Assembly: GCA_963930655.1 (NCBI GenBank)
Contig: OZ005607.1
Coordinates: 11,486,874 to 11,550,873 of the forward strand
DNA length: 64,000 bases
Source: Myrica gale
Lineage: Eukaryota > Streptophyta > Magnoliopsida > Fagales > Myricaceae
Direction: 5' to 3'
Each line of letters opens with the position of its first letter. The first letter of the stretch is position 1. Positions 45,677-55,572 of the stretch are shown here, piece after piece. The notes under the pieces were generated by a model, which searched no databases, was not told the origin of the DNA, and saw only the letters and a program-made list of their open reading frames with translations. A program made the position numbers and the translations under genes.

Positions 45677-47504
45677 GCGACGAATGCCTAATTGCAGGCT
45701 CTGAAGACGTACTTCAAGACCCCGGACGGACCGGGGTTTTCCTTTCTGTTTTTATTTTCGATTTTTCTGTCTATCGTGGTTGCTTAGTTGAAACAGAACC
45801 GGTTAGTTATAGGATAGGAAAATTTTGGATCTTACTGGAATTAGTTGAAATAGAACCAGTTGAGTTAAACGACTTTTGTTGCCTTGTTGTTCGTTCCAGA
45901 AATGAGACTTGAACGATTCTAGCGCATCTCATGGAAAAGTCTACACACTATGGGCCAGCACCTAGCACGAGTGCTAGTGCGAGTATGAGCAGTGGAGTGA
46001 GATATGCGGCTACAAGGCTCTTAGGAGTAGGGGTGGAAATGGTAGTCGCACACTTAGTTTTGTCGGAGGAAACGACACAAGTAAAGCTACTAAGGGAACA
46101 AGTCGAAGTAGTACGTTGGCATGGTCAAATGGTGGTCATTCTATGCTTAATTCAAATTATGATGGTAAAGGGACCTACTTGATATTCGATGTGGGTGATA
46201 CTTTGTTTATTAGTGACCTCAATTCACCGGGAAATTAGATGTCCTTGCGGCTATGGTTTTTGGAGATATTTGGCTCTAGCTTGGAATTTATTTTGATGTT
46301 AAGTTTTCTTGTGTTTAGGATCTTATAAAAGCGATACATTTTAGCAATTCAAAACCTGTCTGCCGTGCATTAGATTTTGAAGCCAAGGATGGGCATGACT
46401 TGCTTATAGGATTGTCCTCTGAAGATGGTAAAAGTTGCTTTTTATGGTTTATTCGGATCTTTTTTGGAGTAATTTCATCTTGATTTGCTTATCTTGTATG
46501 TTATTATAGTCTACTCTGCCTCTTTGAAACAACAATTACAAGATGTTGGAAAGAAGCTTGTCGGTGCCCAACATTATAACAAAGAAGGTTCAGCCACTAA
46601 CAGACAAGACTAGTTTTTGGTTCTTTACCTCTTTTATCAATTGTTCTATATTTTATTCCACTCATTTAAAAAAACACAAAAGTTACATAAATATTTATAA
46701 TCTACGGCTATAACTTCTAAAATGTAACACCCAAATATATCTTACATATAATTCATATTTATAAATCTTAGGGGAAAATTCAATTTGCACCCCTAAACTT
46801 TGGGGTCATTTATAAGTTGCACCCATTTTTATTGATTTCGTTACATTAATACCTCAAAGTACCATTTCACGTTAATTCCCATCCTCTAGCTCAATTTGTC
46901 GTTACTCCTCACGGCAAACCATGGACGTGTCGTCCACGTAACCACTTAAACAAGTGACTTTCCGTTTTACCCTTCAATAATTTTTAGTCGTTCAACATCC
47001 ATTTCGGTTATGGTGTAAATGTCGAATGGCCACGAGAATGTCGGGGAGGATGACACGACTCCACCAGAAGAGGGCCCAATGTGAAGCCAAAACCGAAACT
47101 ATCTTCTTCTTCGCACAGCCGTCGCCCAGCTCCGACCGAGCAAATGAAACCCATTTTCGAGAGTACGAGACAAATTTTTTCCATATTATACCTCTCAGTT
47201 TCAACAAAACAGCTTGGCCAAGCTTCCACCCAGCAAAGCCCGCTGATCAAAACCATTATAACCAACAAGCGCACACGTCATTCCATATGAACTTACTTAT
47301 GAACATTTTCTTTATCCAAGGAAAAAGCCACTCTCACAATCAGAACCTGTAAAGAAGACCCACCATTATTGTGAAGCCACCACTATGTCTGTGCACGACT
47401 CAAATCCCCCACGCACTGGGCCATGCCTTACACGTCCCCGGACGTACTCCCCCGGTAAGTGTTGTATGCCCCACCATCCTCAGTCCCCAAGTACGCCAGC
47501 ACGA

Positions 47505-47820
47505 CATCTCTCCTGGTCAAAGCGTCGAAGTTATTCCCAAGAACGTGGAGTTGTCATACTTCAAGAGACAACCTTCGAGCTGAAACGTGCTGGCGCACGA
47601 GTCCATGCAAAGGGTGCCGAGTTTATTCACCCCGCGAGCAACGCAACGGGAGCAATCGTTGCCCTGGAGGTCCCCGCGGCATTGGAAAAGGTCGTAGACG
47701 GTGTCCTGTGGGTTGGAGCCGATGGTGGTGAAGTTGTTGTAGGTGCTGAACATCTCGGAGTTGACCAGGGAAGTGAGAATGAGTTTACGTTGTTCTCGTA
47801 TGGGGAACCCGAAGTGTACT
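47505..47820 (-). pseudogene. captured PDLP (plasmodesmata-located protein) fragment, first DUF26 domain
   Basis: The minus-strand reading gives YTSGSPYENNVNS, then after a single-base shift near 47788 LTSLVNSEMFSTYNNFT, FQCRGDLQGNDCSRCVARG and FQLEGCLLKYDNSTFLG. CRGDLQGNDCSRC is the DUF26 Cys-x8-Cys-x2-Cys motif. The LFQCRGDL and QLEGCLLKYDN context is typical of the PDLP branch, membrane proteins of plasmodesmata. The second domain, transmembrane segment and signal peptide are absent, so no working PDLP can be made. It is unrelated in detail to the secreted DUF26 gene at 9.7 kb. Confidence 0.85.
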
Positions 47821-47821
47821 T

Positions 47822-48090
47822 TAGTTGAGAGCGTTGATCCCGGGAAAAACTTTCTGGGATGTGATGAGGCAGTACAAAGAATTGGAAGTCGATGTTAGCA
47901 ATATAGAGGTAGGGTTGGTACCGATTCCTGGATATACCACCTCACCATTCACATTGGAGTGGGTGAGTAGTCATGGCTACAAAGGGTTTAAACAATCCTA
48001 CGACATCGGCGGAAAGAGTTCTTCGTCAACTAGACTTGCGGAGCAGTAGGAGAGAAAGAAAGGGGTTCCATGGACAGAGGAGGAGCATAA
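47822..48090 (+). pseudogene. captured DIVARICATA-like MYB exon fragment
   Basis: The frame reads ALIPGKTFWDVMRQYKELE, VSNIEVGLVPIPGY, SPFTLEW, GFKQSYDIGGKSSSS and, after an in-frame TAG near 48047, ERKKGVPWTEEEHK. GTGAGT follows at 48091 as a 5' splice site. This is the end of the first MYB/SANT repeat, the linker, and the beginning of the second repeat of DIVARICATA-type two-repeat MYB factors. Both DNA-binding repeats are incomplete. It is transcribed away from the PDLP fragment, with the 5' sides of the two facing each other. Confidence 0.88.
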
Positions 48091-48129
48091 GTGAGTGTCC
48101 CAATTAAGTTCTGTTCTTGCTTAAGTTTT

Positions 48130-48530
48130 AAGTAATGGGTAGTTCAAAATTTACGAGTCTACCTGAAGCTGCGATATCTCTCGGCCCCAGTAGACTTTAC
48201 CGCCGATTCCAACAGTTCCTTCTGAGATCGAGTCCACACAATCTACTTCCGTTTATCGATATGTCGAACGAAACCCGGAGCCTCTGCATTGCGGAACACC
48301 CATTCTGCCAAACGAAACCTGAAGATCGATGTAGGCGGGAATCGGATGATGTGTACTCGGCGGCCAGTCGAGGTGCGGAGGTTGCAGGGAGTTCTCGAGG
48401 TATTTGGTGAGGATCTTGTTGGCCGCTGAGCACGATCCGCTAGTGGTGGGGATCGGAAATGGAGGTGGCACAACGGAGGTGAAGTTTCTCCACGTGCTCA
48501 TGGTTCCAATGGCGGCGCATGCTTATATAT
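48130..48530 (-). pseudogene. third captured fragment, unidentified
   Basis: The minus-strand frame begins MSTWRNFTSVVPPPFPIPTT and continues SAANKILTKYLENSLQPP, then PIPAYIDLQ. Codon-like composition and lack of homology to the element ends suggest another captured exon. I cannot name the gene with confidence; an N-terminal segment of an oxygenase-like protein is only a guess. Confidence 0.35.
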
Positions 48531-48649
48531 GAGAAAAAAAGAGTGAGGAAGAGGAGGTGCTGGATGTGAGATATAAAGGCACTTTCTTCAAAGAAAATGC
48601 AGGGCCTCCGAGGGTGGTGATGGTAGAGATAAAGGCGTAGTACGCACGT

Positions 48650-49576
48650 CTACGTTGGTAGTTTTAATGGACGAGGTTTACACTTTACAGATGATTAGTC
48701 TTGTTAATTAAGGTTTAATCCCAGGCTTAGGATACCAGAACCCAGGTTTGTTTCTAAGCGGGTGGGAATCTCTCCGACTCTTTCTCTATTATAGAGAGTT
48801 TTCGTCCTTTCAAGCTTTATCTTCGGCACCTGACCTCTGGGTCCTGGAGAAAGTAAAGATGGTTTTGAAAATTATGTGTGTATTACGTGAGCGAGAGAAG
48901 TAAGAAAGCTTGTGAGAGAGAGGGACAAGAGACTGTTAAATTGTCGTTGGAGAGAAGCTAGTGCTCAGCGAGCTATACCGAAATGGATTTTCAACGACTA
49001 AAAATTCATGAAGGGTAAAATGAGAAGTTACTTTTTTAAGTGGTCACGTGGACGACACGTCCATGGTTTGCCGTGAGGAGTTTACACTTTACAGATGATT
49101 AGTCTTGTTAATCTACGTTGGTAGTTTTAATGGACGAGGTTTACACTTTACAGATGAATAGTCTTGTTAATTAAGGTTTAATCCTAGGTTTAGGATACCA
49201 GGACCCAGGTTTCTTTCTAAGCGGGTGGGAATCTCTCCGACTCTTTCTCTATTATAGAGAGTTTTCGTCCTTTCAAGCTTTATCTTTGGCACCTGGCCTC
49301 TGGGTCCTGGAGAAAGTAAAGATGGTTTTGAAAATTATGCGCGTATTACGTGAGCGAGAGAAGTAAGAAAGCTTGTGAGAGAGGGGGACAAGAGACTATT
49401 AAACTGCCGTTGGAGAGAAGGTAGTGCTCAGCGACTATACCGAAATGGATTTTCAACGACTAAAAATTCATGAAGGGTAAAATGAGAAGTTACTTTTTTA
49501 AGTGGTCACGTGGACGGCACGTCCATGGTTTGTCGTGAGGAGTAACGGCAAATTGAGCTAGAGGGTGGAAATTAAG
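48650..49576. repeat. 463-bp tandem duplication inside the Pack-MULE
   Basis: CTACGTTGGTAGTTTTAATG at 48650 recurs at 49113. Long runs follow in both units with few differences (GCGGGTGGGAATCTCTCC, TTATAGAGAGTTTTCG, ACCGAAATGGATTTTCAACG, CACGTCCATGG). The unit includes the inner part of the right terminal repeat, so the element has one and a half right ends. Confidence 0.88.
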
Positions 49577-50129
49577 GTAAAATGATACTTTGAGGTATTA
49601 ATGTAACGAAATCAATAAAAGTGGGTGCAACTTAAAAATGACCCCAAAATTCATGGGTGCAAAGTGAAATTTCCCCTAAATCTTATTTAACTTCCCCATG
49701 ATAAAAATATTCAAGAACTCTAACCCCTTCAACTTCATAACAAGGATAACAAAAGATATGAACTCTTTCATTAACTAATTTATTTAAAATAAGCTAAAAT
49801 TAAGTTTAACAAGTAACACTCGCACTGCATCAAGCAACAAAATCAGAGGCGCCGACGACAGGATAAAAAAAAAAAGAAGTAGAACGTTCAAACGAGCATG
49901 CTCCCTAAGGCAGTAATGAACAAAATCAGAGGCGCTGAAAGGATAGAGTAAGAGCCTTTATGGCTGCTCCCGACATGGCGCAGATTAACAATTGATATTG
50001 CTACTGCTCTGAATCTCAGAAGCTGTCAAAAATCGATAGAGAATAGTAAATAAGGATTGAAAGATATCATTCTTACCTTGAGTAATATGCAAGTCACAGT
50101 ATGTGTAAATCTATTTTTAATCCTTGAAG

Positions 50130-51810
50130 TTTTACATTGATAAGGTCATTGGGTTATTTAAGTATTGTGAAGCATCGGGCTGTTTTGCAGATAGGAATGT
50201 GCTATCGCGTGGGTAATGGCTGTGATATTTTTATTTGGAGGGACCCGTGGGTCCCTTCTTTGACCGGTTTCGTTCCTACCCTACGGGAAAGTGTGGTTAT
50301 TCCTCAGGATACAGTGACTGTTCGGGACTTGATGGTGGCGGCTGGTAGATGTTGGAATGTTGGTTTAATTCGGTCTTTGTTTACTCATGAGTCTGTTTTG
50401 AAAGGAGAGGGGATTGCCTCCGAAGTCAATCCCCTCCGGATGGCCGGATAGACGGCTGGATGCCGTCCATCCCGCCATCCAGTGGTTGGGAGCCCGGGCA
50501 GGGGGCTGCCCGTGCTGCCCGGGGTAGGTGTTGGTCCCAGGCGGGACCCACCTACTCCCCGGCTCCCAACCACCGGATGTCCGGATGGACAGCATCCGAC
50601 TGTCCATCCGGACATCCGGAACGGATTGCCTTCGGAGGCAATCCGTTCCTTTTGAAAGTGCAAGTCTCGGATGTTGGGACGTTGGACACGCTGTTTTGAC
50701 CTTTGGAAGCGTCGGGCAAGTTCAGTGTTAAGTCTGTTTTCCTTGCTCTAGTGCAGCAACGGTGCCATGCCCCTTCTCCGCTTGGAACCTCACAGTGGAA
50801 AGAATTGTGGAAGCTCCATATGCACGACCGTTTCAAACTTCTTTTATGGAAGGTTATATGGGAGATTGTTCCAACTAAGGTGAAGGTGGCCGAAAGAATT
50901 GGAGAGAGCGATCTGGAGAGTGCCAGTCTTCTTTTTGAGCTGTGTGGAGAGGCTCCTGAAACTCTCCTTCATCTGCTCTTAAAATGCCCCTACAGCCGTG
51001 CCGTATGGAGTGAATCCCAATGGCAACTCAATAGTATGTCTTTCGGGGTGGTGTCGAGTGCTGAATGGGTCCAGATTATTCTTCGTCGTCACCAAGCTTT
51101 TGGTATCCCTCTGGTGGACCAATTAGCTTTTCAGCTATATGTTGTCAATGCTTTCGATATGCTCTGGATGGCTCGAAATGAACTTGTGCATGGTGGTAGA
51201 AAGTGGGCTGTGCAGGAGCTGGTCAGTCGTGTGCGTCGTCTCAGTATTGAGCATTTGGAGGCTTGGAGGAAGAAAATTAGTCCAGTTACGGCTATGCGAT
51301 GGGCTCCTCCAGTTAATTTCATCAAGGTAAATTTTGATGTTGCCATCCGGGATTCTTTTGCTGTAGCTGCTGCTGTTGCGCGGGATAGTGAAGGTCGGGT
51401 TCAGGGTGCTGTAGTGGCACGTCTGGATGCTGTTAGCCCATGAAGGTGAGGTGGAAGCTGCAAAACTTGGAGTGCAGATGGCGTGTACTCAGGTTCCAGC
51501 ATGTACTTTTGGAAGGCGACTCTGAAATAGTTATTAAGGCAATCAACTATTGGCCTCAGGATTGGCGTATCTCCTCTCCTCTCAAGACGATCCGTGAAGT
51601 GTGTAGTGGTTTTCAGAGTTTGAAGGCATCTCATGTCTATCGAGATGCGAATGTGCAGCCGCATCACTTTGCTTGTTGGGCCACCGGTAAGTTTAATTTG
51701 GTTGGCACTCCATGTATTTCTGAATTTTCTTTCGATTTTTCTTGGTTGTATGCTGGTACTGATCCTTCTCATGGAGACGGTTTTTTTTGTTTGTTTTGTT
51801 TGGAATAAAG
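50130..51810 (+). mobile_element. LINE (non-LTR) 3' fragment with RNase H, split by a MITE
   Basis: The part before the MITE reads MCYRVGNGCDIFIWRDPWVP, the segment after the reverse transcriptase fingers. After the MITE come WKLHMHDRFKLLLWKVIWEI, LCGEAPETLLHLLLKCP and AVWSE, forming the zinc-binding domain. NFIKVNFDVAIRD with AAAVARDSEGRVQGAV is the start of the RNase H domain, with its end (HVYRDANVQPHH) in another frame at about 51630. A frameshift near 51440 and the absence of the reverse transcriptase core make it a dead, 5'-truncated copy. It is similar in type to the 4.3-kb LINE but is a different sequence. Confidence 0.85.
50404..50649. mobile_element. GC-rich hAT-type MITE with 8-bp TSD
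   Basis: The 246-bp element is flanked by TTTTGAAA on both sides (50396-50403 and 50650-50657), the 8-bp TSD of hAT elements. Its ends are GGAGAGGGGATTGCCTCCGA and, inverted, GGAACGGATTGCCTCCGAAG. Inside are further palindromes (CAGCCGGG-like, GCCCGGGCAG and CTGCCCGGGG; GGATGTCCGGATGGACAG). It is far richer in G and C than its surroundings and lies within the LINE open frame. Confidence 0.9.
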
Positions 51811-52134
51811 GTCATTGGGTTTCAAAATTTTAATTCTTCATTATCACTACTGTTTCAAAATTATTCATAATAATTACTTGTCAGTATACATAATCCTTCC
51901 AATTTAATGGTCTCATTTGCTGACGAAACAGTTATTGATCCTCTGCTTCTCTCCCACTCTCCCTTTTTCCCTTTTACTTAAAATGTTTGAGAATAAGAAG
52001 GGCATAGATCTTTTCTTTTTCTATCTTCACTCTTCTTCAAAAAAAAAAAAATTCGAAACTTCCATTCATCGCAATAAAAGTTTTCATTCAAGAGACTCTG
52101 GCCCTGTACAGCAAAGTCAGATCATTAAAAATTA

Positions 52135-52457
52135 GGTACACGGAAGTACTGGGCGATTTAATGTTATAGTTTAGGTATTAATTTATTAAAAATTCATTCT
52201 ATAAGGATTATAACTGTAATTAGGCTTAAATTTGTATGACCTTTTCTTCAGATCAGTTATTAGAGAAAGGGCGTATACCTACCTGCTTTAGATCGAATTC
52301 ATCAGATTGTCAAGGTTCCTCACAAAATAGAATGTCCTTAGTTGGCGCCAAGAAAAATAAAAAAAGAAGGAATTTTCTTCAGTTCGCCGAAACAGGAAAA
52401 ATGAAAAGAAAACAAAAACAAATTTCTCGGGTACTTCAGAAAATTAAAGATATGGGT
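52135..52457. other. stretch without a recognised gene
   Basis: An 80-codon open frame at 52236-52478 is lysine-rich towards its end and has a possible 3' splice site (TTTTCTTCAG) just inside. No family is recognised. Confidence 0.3.
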
Positions 52458-52887
52458 AATGTCATAGTATGCCCCTAATGGTAAGTCAAAATCATTTTCC
52501 ACCTCCTAAATTCAAAACGGCAATTTACGCTCCTTATATTTTGAACATGATCAATTCACGTCATTCACTTGAAATAACCGTATTTCATTAAAAAATAAAA
52601 AAATGTATATAAAAAATATTTTTTTAAAAAAAATAAAATATTAAAATTCTATTTCAGTAATATGTTTACTTTTAATTTATTTCTTGAATTTTTTTTATTT
52701 CCTTTTAAATTTTGTCTTGAAGGGATATTTTGGTCATTTTGCATGTATTTCAGTTTGACTTAACACCCAAATCAAACGGAAGGCGAGAATTGATGATATT
52801 TAAAACATAAAGGTGCAAATCGCCGTTTCGAAACTTATGGAAGCGAGATTAATTTTGACCTATAATTATAGGACATACAATGACATT
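52458..52887. mobile_element. fold-back MITE, Mutator-like
   Basis: The left arm (AATGTCATAGTATGCCCCTA, GGTAAGTCAAAAT, AAACGGCAATTTACGC) is matched by the inverted right arm (AATGTCATTGTATGTCCTAT, AGGTCAAAATTAAT, AAACGGCGATTTGCAC) over about 100 bp. An AT-rich loop separates the arms. No TSD was fixed. Confidence 0.65.
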
Positions 52888-52964
52888 GAAGGCATGTGAA
52901 TAAGCAATTAACCACTTATAAAAAAATTAAACAAAAATAAAAAAGAAAAAACAAGCAATCAACC

Positions 52965-53235
52965 CCACCAACTATGCATGGATCTTAGTCGTTCGTGGGG
53001 TTGACCACGGTCACTAATGTCTAAATCTCTTACAGTTGAAAATGAGACCAAAATTTCAGTTGTTCATGAGATGTACATGATCCTTCCTCCTGAGTCTTGA
53101 TCGGGCATTGCCTAAACAGGAACAAGCAAAACGAGACCAACAAAAAAGTTTTTAAAGAGAGAGCACTAAGCAAAAATGTCAGTGAGAAAAAGATTTTAGA
53201 AAGAGAGAGAGTTGTACAGAATCGAAATGATGATT
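52965..53235 (+). pseudogene. WD40-repeat gene, 5' leader fragment, copy 3
   Basis: CCAACTATGCATGGATCTTA, CGTGGGGTTGACC, CAGTTGAAAATGAGACCA, TTCCTCCTGA and the GAGAGAG tract with GTTGTACAGAATCG follow in the same order as at 31985-32240. The homology ends at a (CT)n microsatellite (about 53240-53260), before the coding part. It is a leader-only fragment. Confidence 0.7.
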
Positions 53236-54006
53236 CACCTCTCTCTCTCTCTCTCTCTCGAGTTGTATTAATCTTCGGGATTTCAAATTCAACTTATTCG
53301 GCCTGTTTTTCCTTTTTCTAAACCTTTCCAAAAGGCATGATAGGTACCAATAAATGTTCTTAAGTGTGAAAGCAAATTGGCATCTTCGTGAAAACAAATA
53401 AGGGCATTTGAGTACTTTGTGTTGGTTCTAAAAGCAAAAAGAGAAAGTGAGGTTTTATGTAAAGACGCTGGACTCACGTGAAGGTGCAACAAGGGTGCTC
53501 TGGTCATTTCACTTGATTAAAGAAGAAATTGGAAGGAGCTGGAATTTACTGGAAGGTGCTTTACGCGTGAATAAAGAATTAAACTAGAAAGGGGTTTTGT
53601 TCTTCGAGGGAAAAGAGATATAACATAAGTGTTTTTCAATAGAAAAAGTTGAGACGCAAACTCTTTCAAGATCTGCGTATTCAAGAGAGAGAAGCTCCAA
53701 GAAAGGGAATGACTTCTTTGTCTCTATTCTTGTTGTTTGTTTGATGACCTTTGTGAAGGCCGCCATTGTTGAATATGAGAAGCTTTACGAGATTATCGAT
53801 AGGATCACCAATTCCTAAAGTTTCACAAGAGAGGTTGAAGATTCAGAGTTTCTGAATGTTGATGGTTGAAGGTTTCAACCATGGCCATTGATTGCGCAAG
53901 GTTTGTGCGTGAAGATCAAGAGGCGTTCGAGATCGGGGTTTCCGTTTGGATGTAGATCTTCTACGTCGGTAAGATTTAGAGTGGGTTGATAGGTTAGGTA
54001 AGTCGT

Positions 54007-55572
54007 TGTGAGTCTAAATGACAACCCAAGAGGGGGGTGAATTGGGTTTTTCAAAAACTTAACACTTTTTGAATAAATATGCAGATCTGAAAACTACCCC
54101 TCTTTAATAAATAATAATGTTGATCTAAATGAGTCTAAAGCTATGCCAAATATAATCAATGAATGATAAAGCATAAATCTCCACAAGTATGAATAAGTAC
54201 TAAAATGTAAGAGAGATAGAGTTAGAGAGATAACACCGTATTTTTAGATGGTTCGGCCAACACTTGCCTACGTCCACCCCCAAGGTTATTGACTTCCTTG
54301 GGCTTCCTTAACTATTCTCCAAATGAATACACCTTAGCTTCCGGGGTGCTAAGGAACCGTTACAAAGCGTTTTCCGAGCTTACGCTTCAACTCGTTTCCC
54401 AAATCCCAAACCCTAGGGATTTCTTCTACTTCTCACAAGTAGGATACAGTGTTCACACAACACTAGGAAGGTTTACAAGATTAGGGTACAGTGATTGAAG
54501 GCTCTCTAAGCCGGATGTACAAGTGGGTAGCTCAAGAAACTAAAGGGCTCTCTAAGCCAAATCTACAAATGAAAGAACCTGAGTTTTGCTAGAAGAACGA
54601 TTTTCTGAGAAAGCTTCTGGAGTTGCAAGATGAATCACGAGCTTTCTAGATTGGAAGCACTTCTCTGTTCCTTTTTTTTGAGCTCGGTCTCTCAAGAAAT
54701 TAGGGCAAGTGTATTTCGCGTGAGAGATCTGTAGGAGGTGTCTAAACCTTATCAGAGATTTCTTCTATTTATACCCTCTTGGACATCAGGGGTCTTCTGG
54801 TAAAGATTTGGAGCCGTTGGAGGTCATTTGAGTCCTTTGGAGACGTTTTTAAGTGACTGTCGTAACTCCTGGATCTGAGAAATCGAAGCATGTGTCGACA
54901 CCTTCCATGTATGTGTCGACACCTTGAAGATTTTCCTTGAAACTCACCTTCTGGTGTATGACCAATGTGTCGACACTTATGTCCAATGTGTCGACACTTC
55001 CCTTCAATATGTTGACCCTTCAAATTTGTCTTGAAACCATCCATTCGGGTGTATGTGCAATGTGTCGACACCATTCTCCCATGTGTCGACACCATCAGCT
55101 TTGCCTGGAAATCTTCATTCTGCTGACAGTGCAATGTGTCGACACTTCTTGGTCTATGTGTCGACACCTTCATCTTGGCCTGGGAACTTGCTTTCTGTTG
55201 ACTGACCAATGTGTCGACACCTCTTCACTATGTGTCGACACCTTCACTTCGGCTTGGAACATGCATTCTGGTGTATGACTGATGTGTCGACACCATGATG
55301 ATATGTGTCGACACCTTCAACACTTAGGCTGAAAAGTGTTTCTCCTGGCACCAACAAGCAATCCCAAAACACCTACAATGTAAAGTTTAACAAGTAAGCT
55401 TATGTAGAGTGTTCGATTATATCTAAGGCCGATGTACAACTAGAAAACTCTTGATATCATCTTCATAAAACGGATTTTCAAAAGTAGAATCTAAAGGTTT
55501 AAAAACTCGTTGTAAAACTTTGTTATCATCAAAATCAAAGAGGATTGTTTATAAAACAACCTTGGGCTAACA
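54007..55572. mobile_element. solo LTR with 5-bp TSD
   Basis: GTCGT flanks the segment (54002-54006 and 55573-55577). It begins TGTGAGTCTAAATG and ends TTGGGCTAACA, the TG...CA ends of an LTR. There is no internal region and no second LTR, so it was probably left by recombination between two LTRs. It contains the phrase CAAGAGGGGGGTGAATTGGG near its start and the palindrome array at 54892-55314. Relatives lie at 13.7 and 33.4 kb. Confidence 0.82.
54892..55314. repeat. array of paired GTGTCGACAC palindromes
   Basis: Twelve perfect copies of the 10-bp palindrome GTGTCGACAC begin at 54892, 54913, 54967, 54988, 55062, 55083, 55136, 55158, 55211, 55232, 55284 and 55305. They form six pairs, with 21 bases between starts in five pairs and 22 in the other, and most pairs are 73-75 bases apart. 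The one longer gap (95) contains a worn copy (ATGTTGACCC at 55009) exactly 21 bases after its neighbour. The unit spacers (CTTGGCCTGGAAC, TTCTGGTGTATGACC) are also repeated. Confidence 0.93.

Larger units (their letters stand above)
41780..46614 (+). pseudogene. WD40-repeat gene (WDR20/DMWD-like), copy 2, split by a Gypsy element
   Basis: Exon 1 runs from a GAGAGAG-rich leader through MTSASSLTVTGTSSSPSATN (about 41901-41957) and resumes after the retrotransposon (45682) with LQALKTYFKTPDG. An intron of about 165 bp ends at GTTCCAG (about 45899). The next exon carries STSASASMSSGVRYAATRLL, then after a frameshift near 46025 TLSFVGG, and YDGKGTYLIFDVGDTLFISD. An exon at about 46318-46424 reads KAIHFSNSKPVCRALDF with AKDGHDLLIGLSSEDG. 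An exon from 46510 reads SASLKQQLQDVGKKLVGAQH and stops at TAG (about 46612). These match the N-terminal half of plant WDR20/DMWD-like WD40 proteins; the rest of the WD repeats is missing. Introns are kept, so it arose by DNA duplication, not retroposition. Confidence 0.85.
46771..49676. mobile_element. Pack-MULE (Mutator-like element with captured gene fragments)
   Basis: Terminal inverted repeats of about 240 bp (46771-47014 and 49437-49676) begin GGGGAAAATT and end AATTTCCCC. A perfect 9-bp TSD, TAAATCTTA, flanks them (46762-46770 and 49677-49685). There is no transposase. The interior holds a PDLP gene fragment (minus strand), a DIVARICATA-like MYB fragment (plus strand) and another exon-like segment. 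The right side carries a 463-bp tandem duplication that includes part of the terminal repeat. The intact TSD outside the cargo shows that the fragments moved here together in a single transposition. Confidence 0.93.

Noticed and set aside
47008..47274. Minus-strand frame with a signal-peptide-like start inside the Pack-MULE
   Set aside because: No family is recognised and its end overlaps the terminal repeat; it could be another captured scrap, but evidence is insufficient.
54769..55278. Long open frames on both strands with repeated CVDTS- or CRHIG-like peptides
   Set aside because: They are translations of the GTGTCGACAC repeat array; the reading frame is open only because the repeat has no stop codon.
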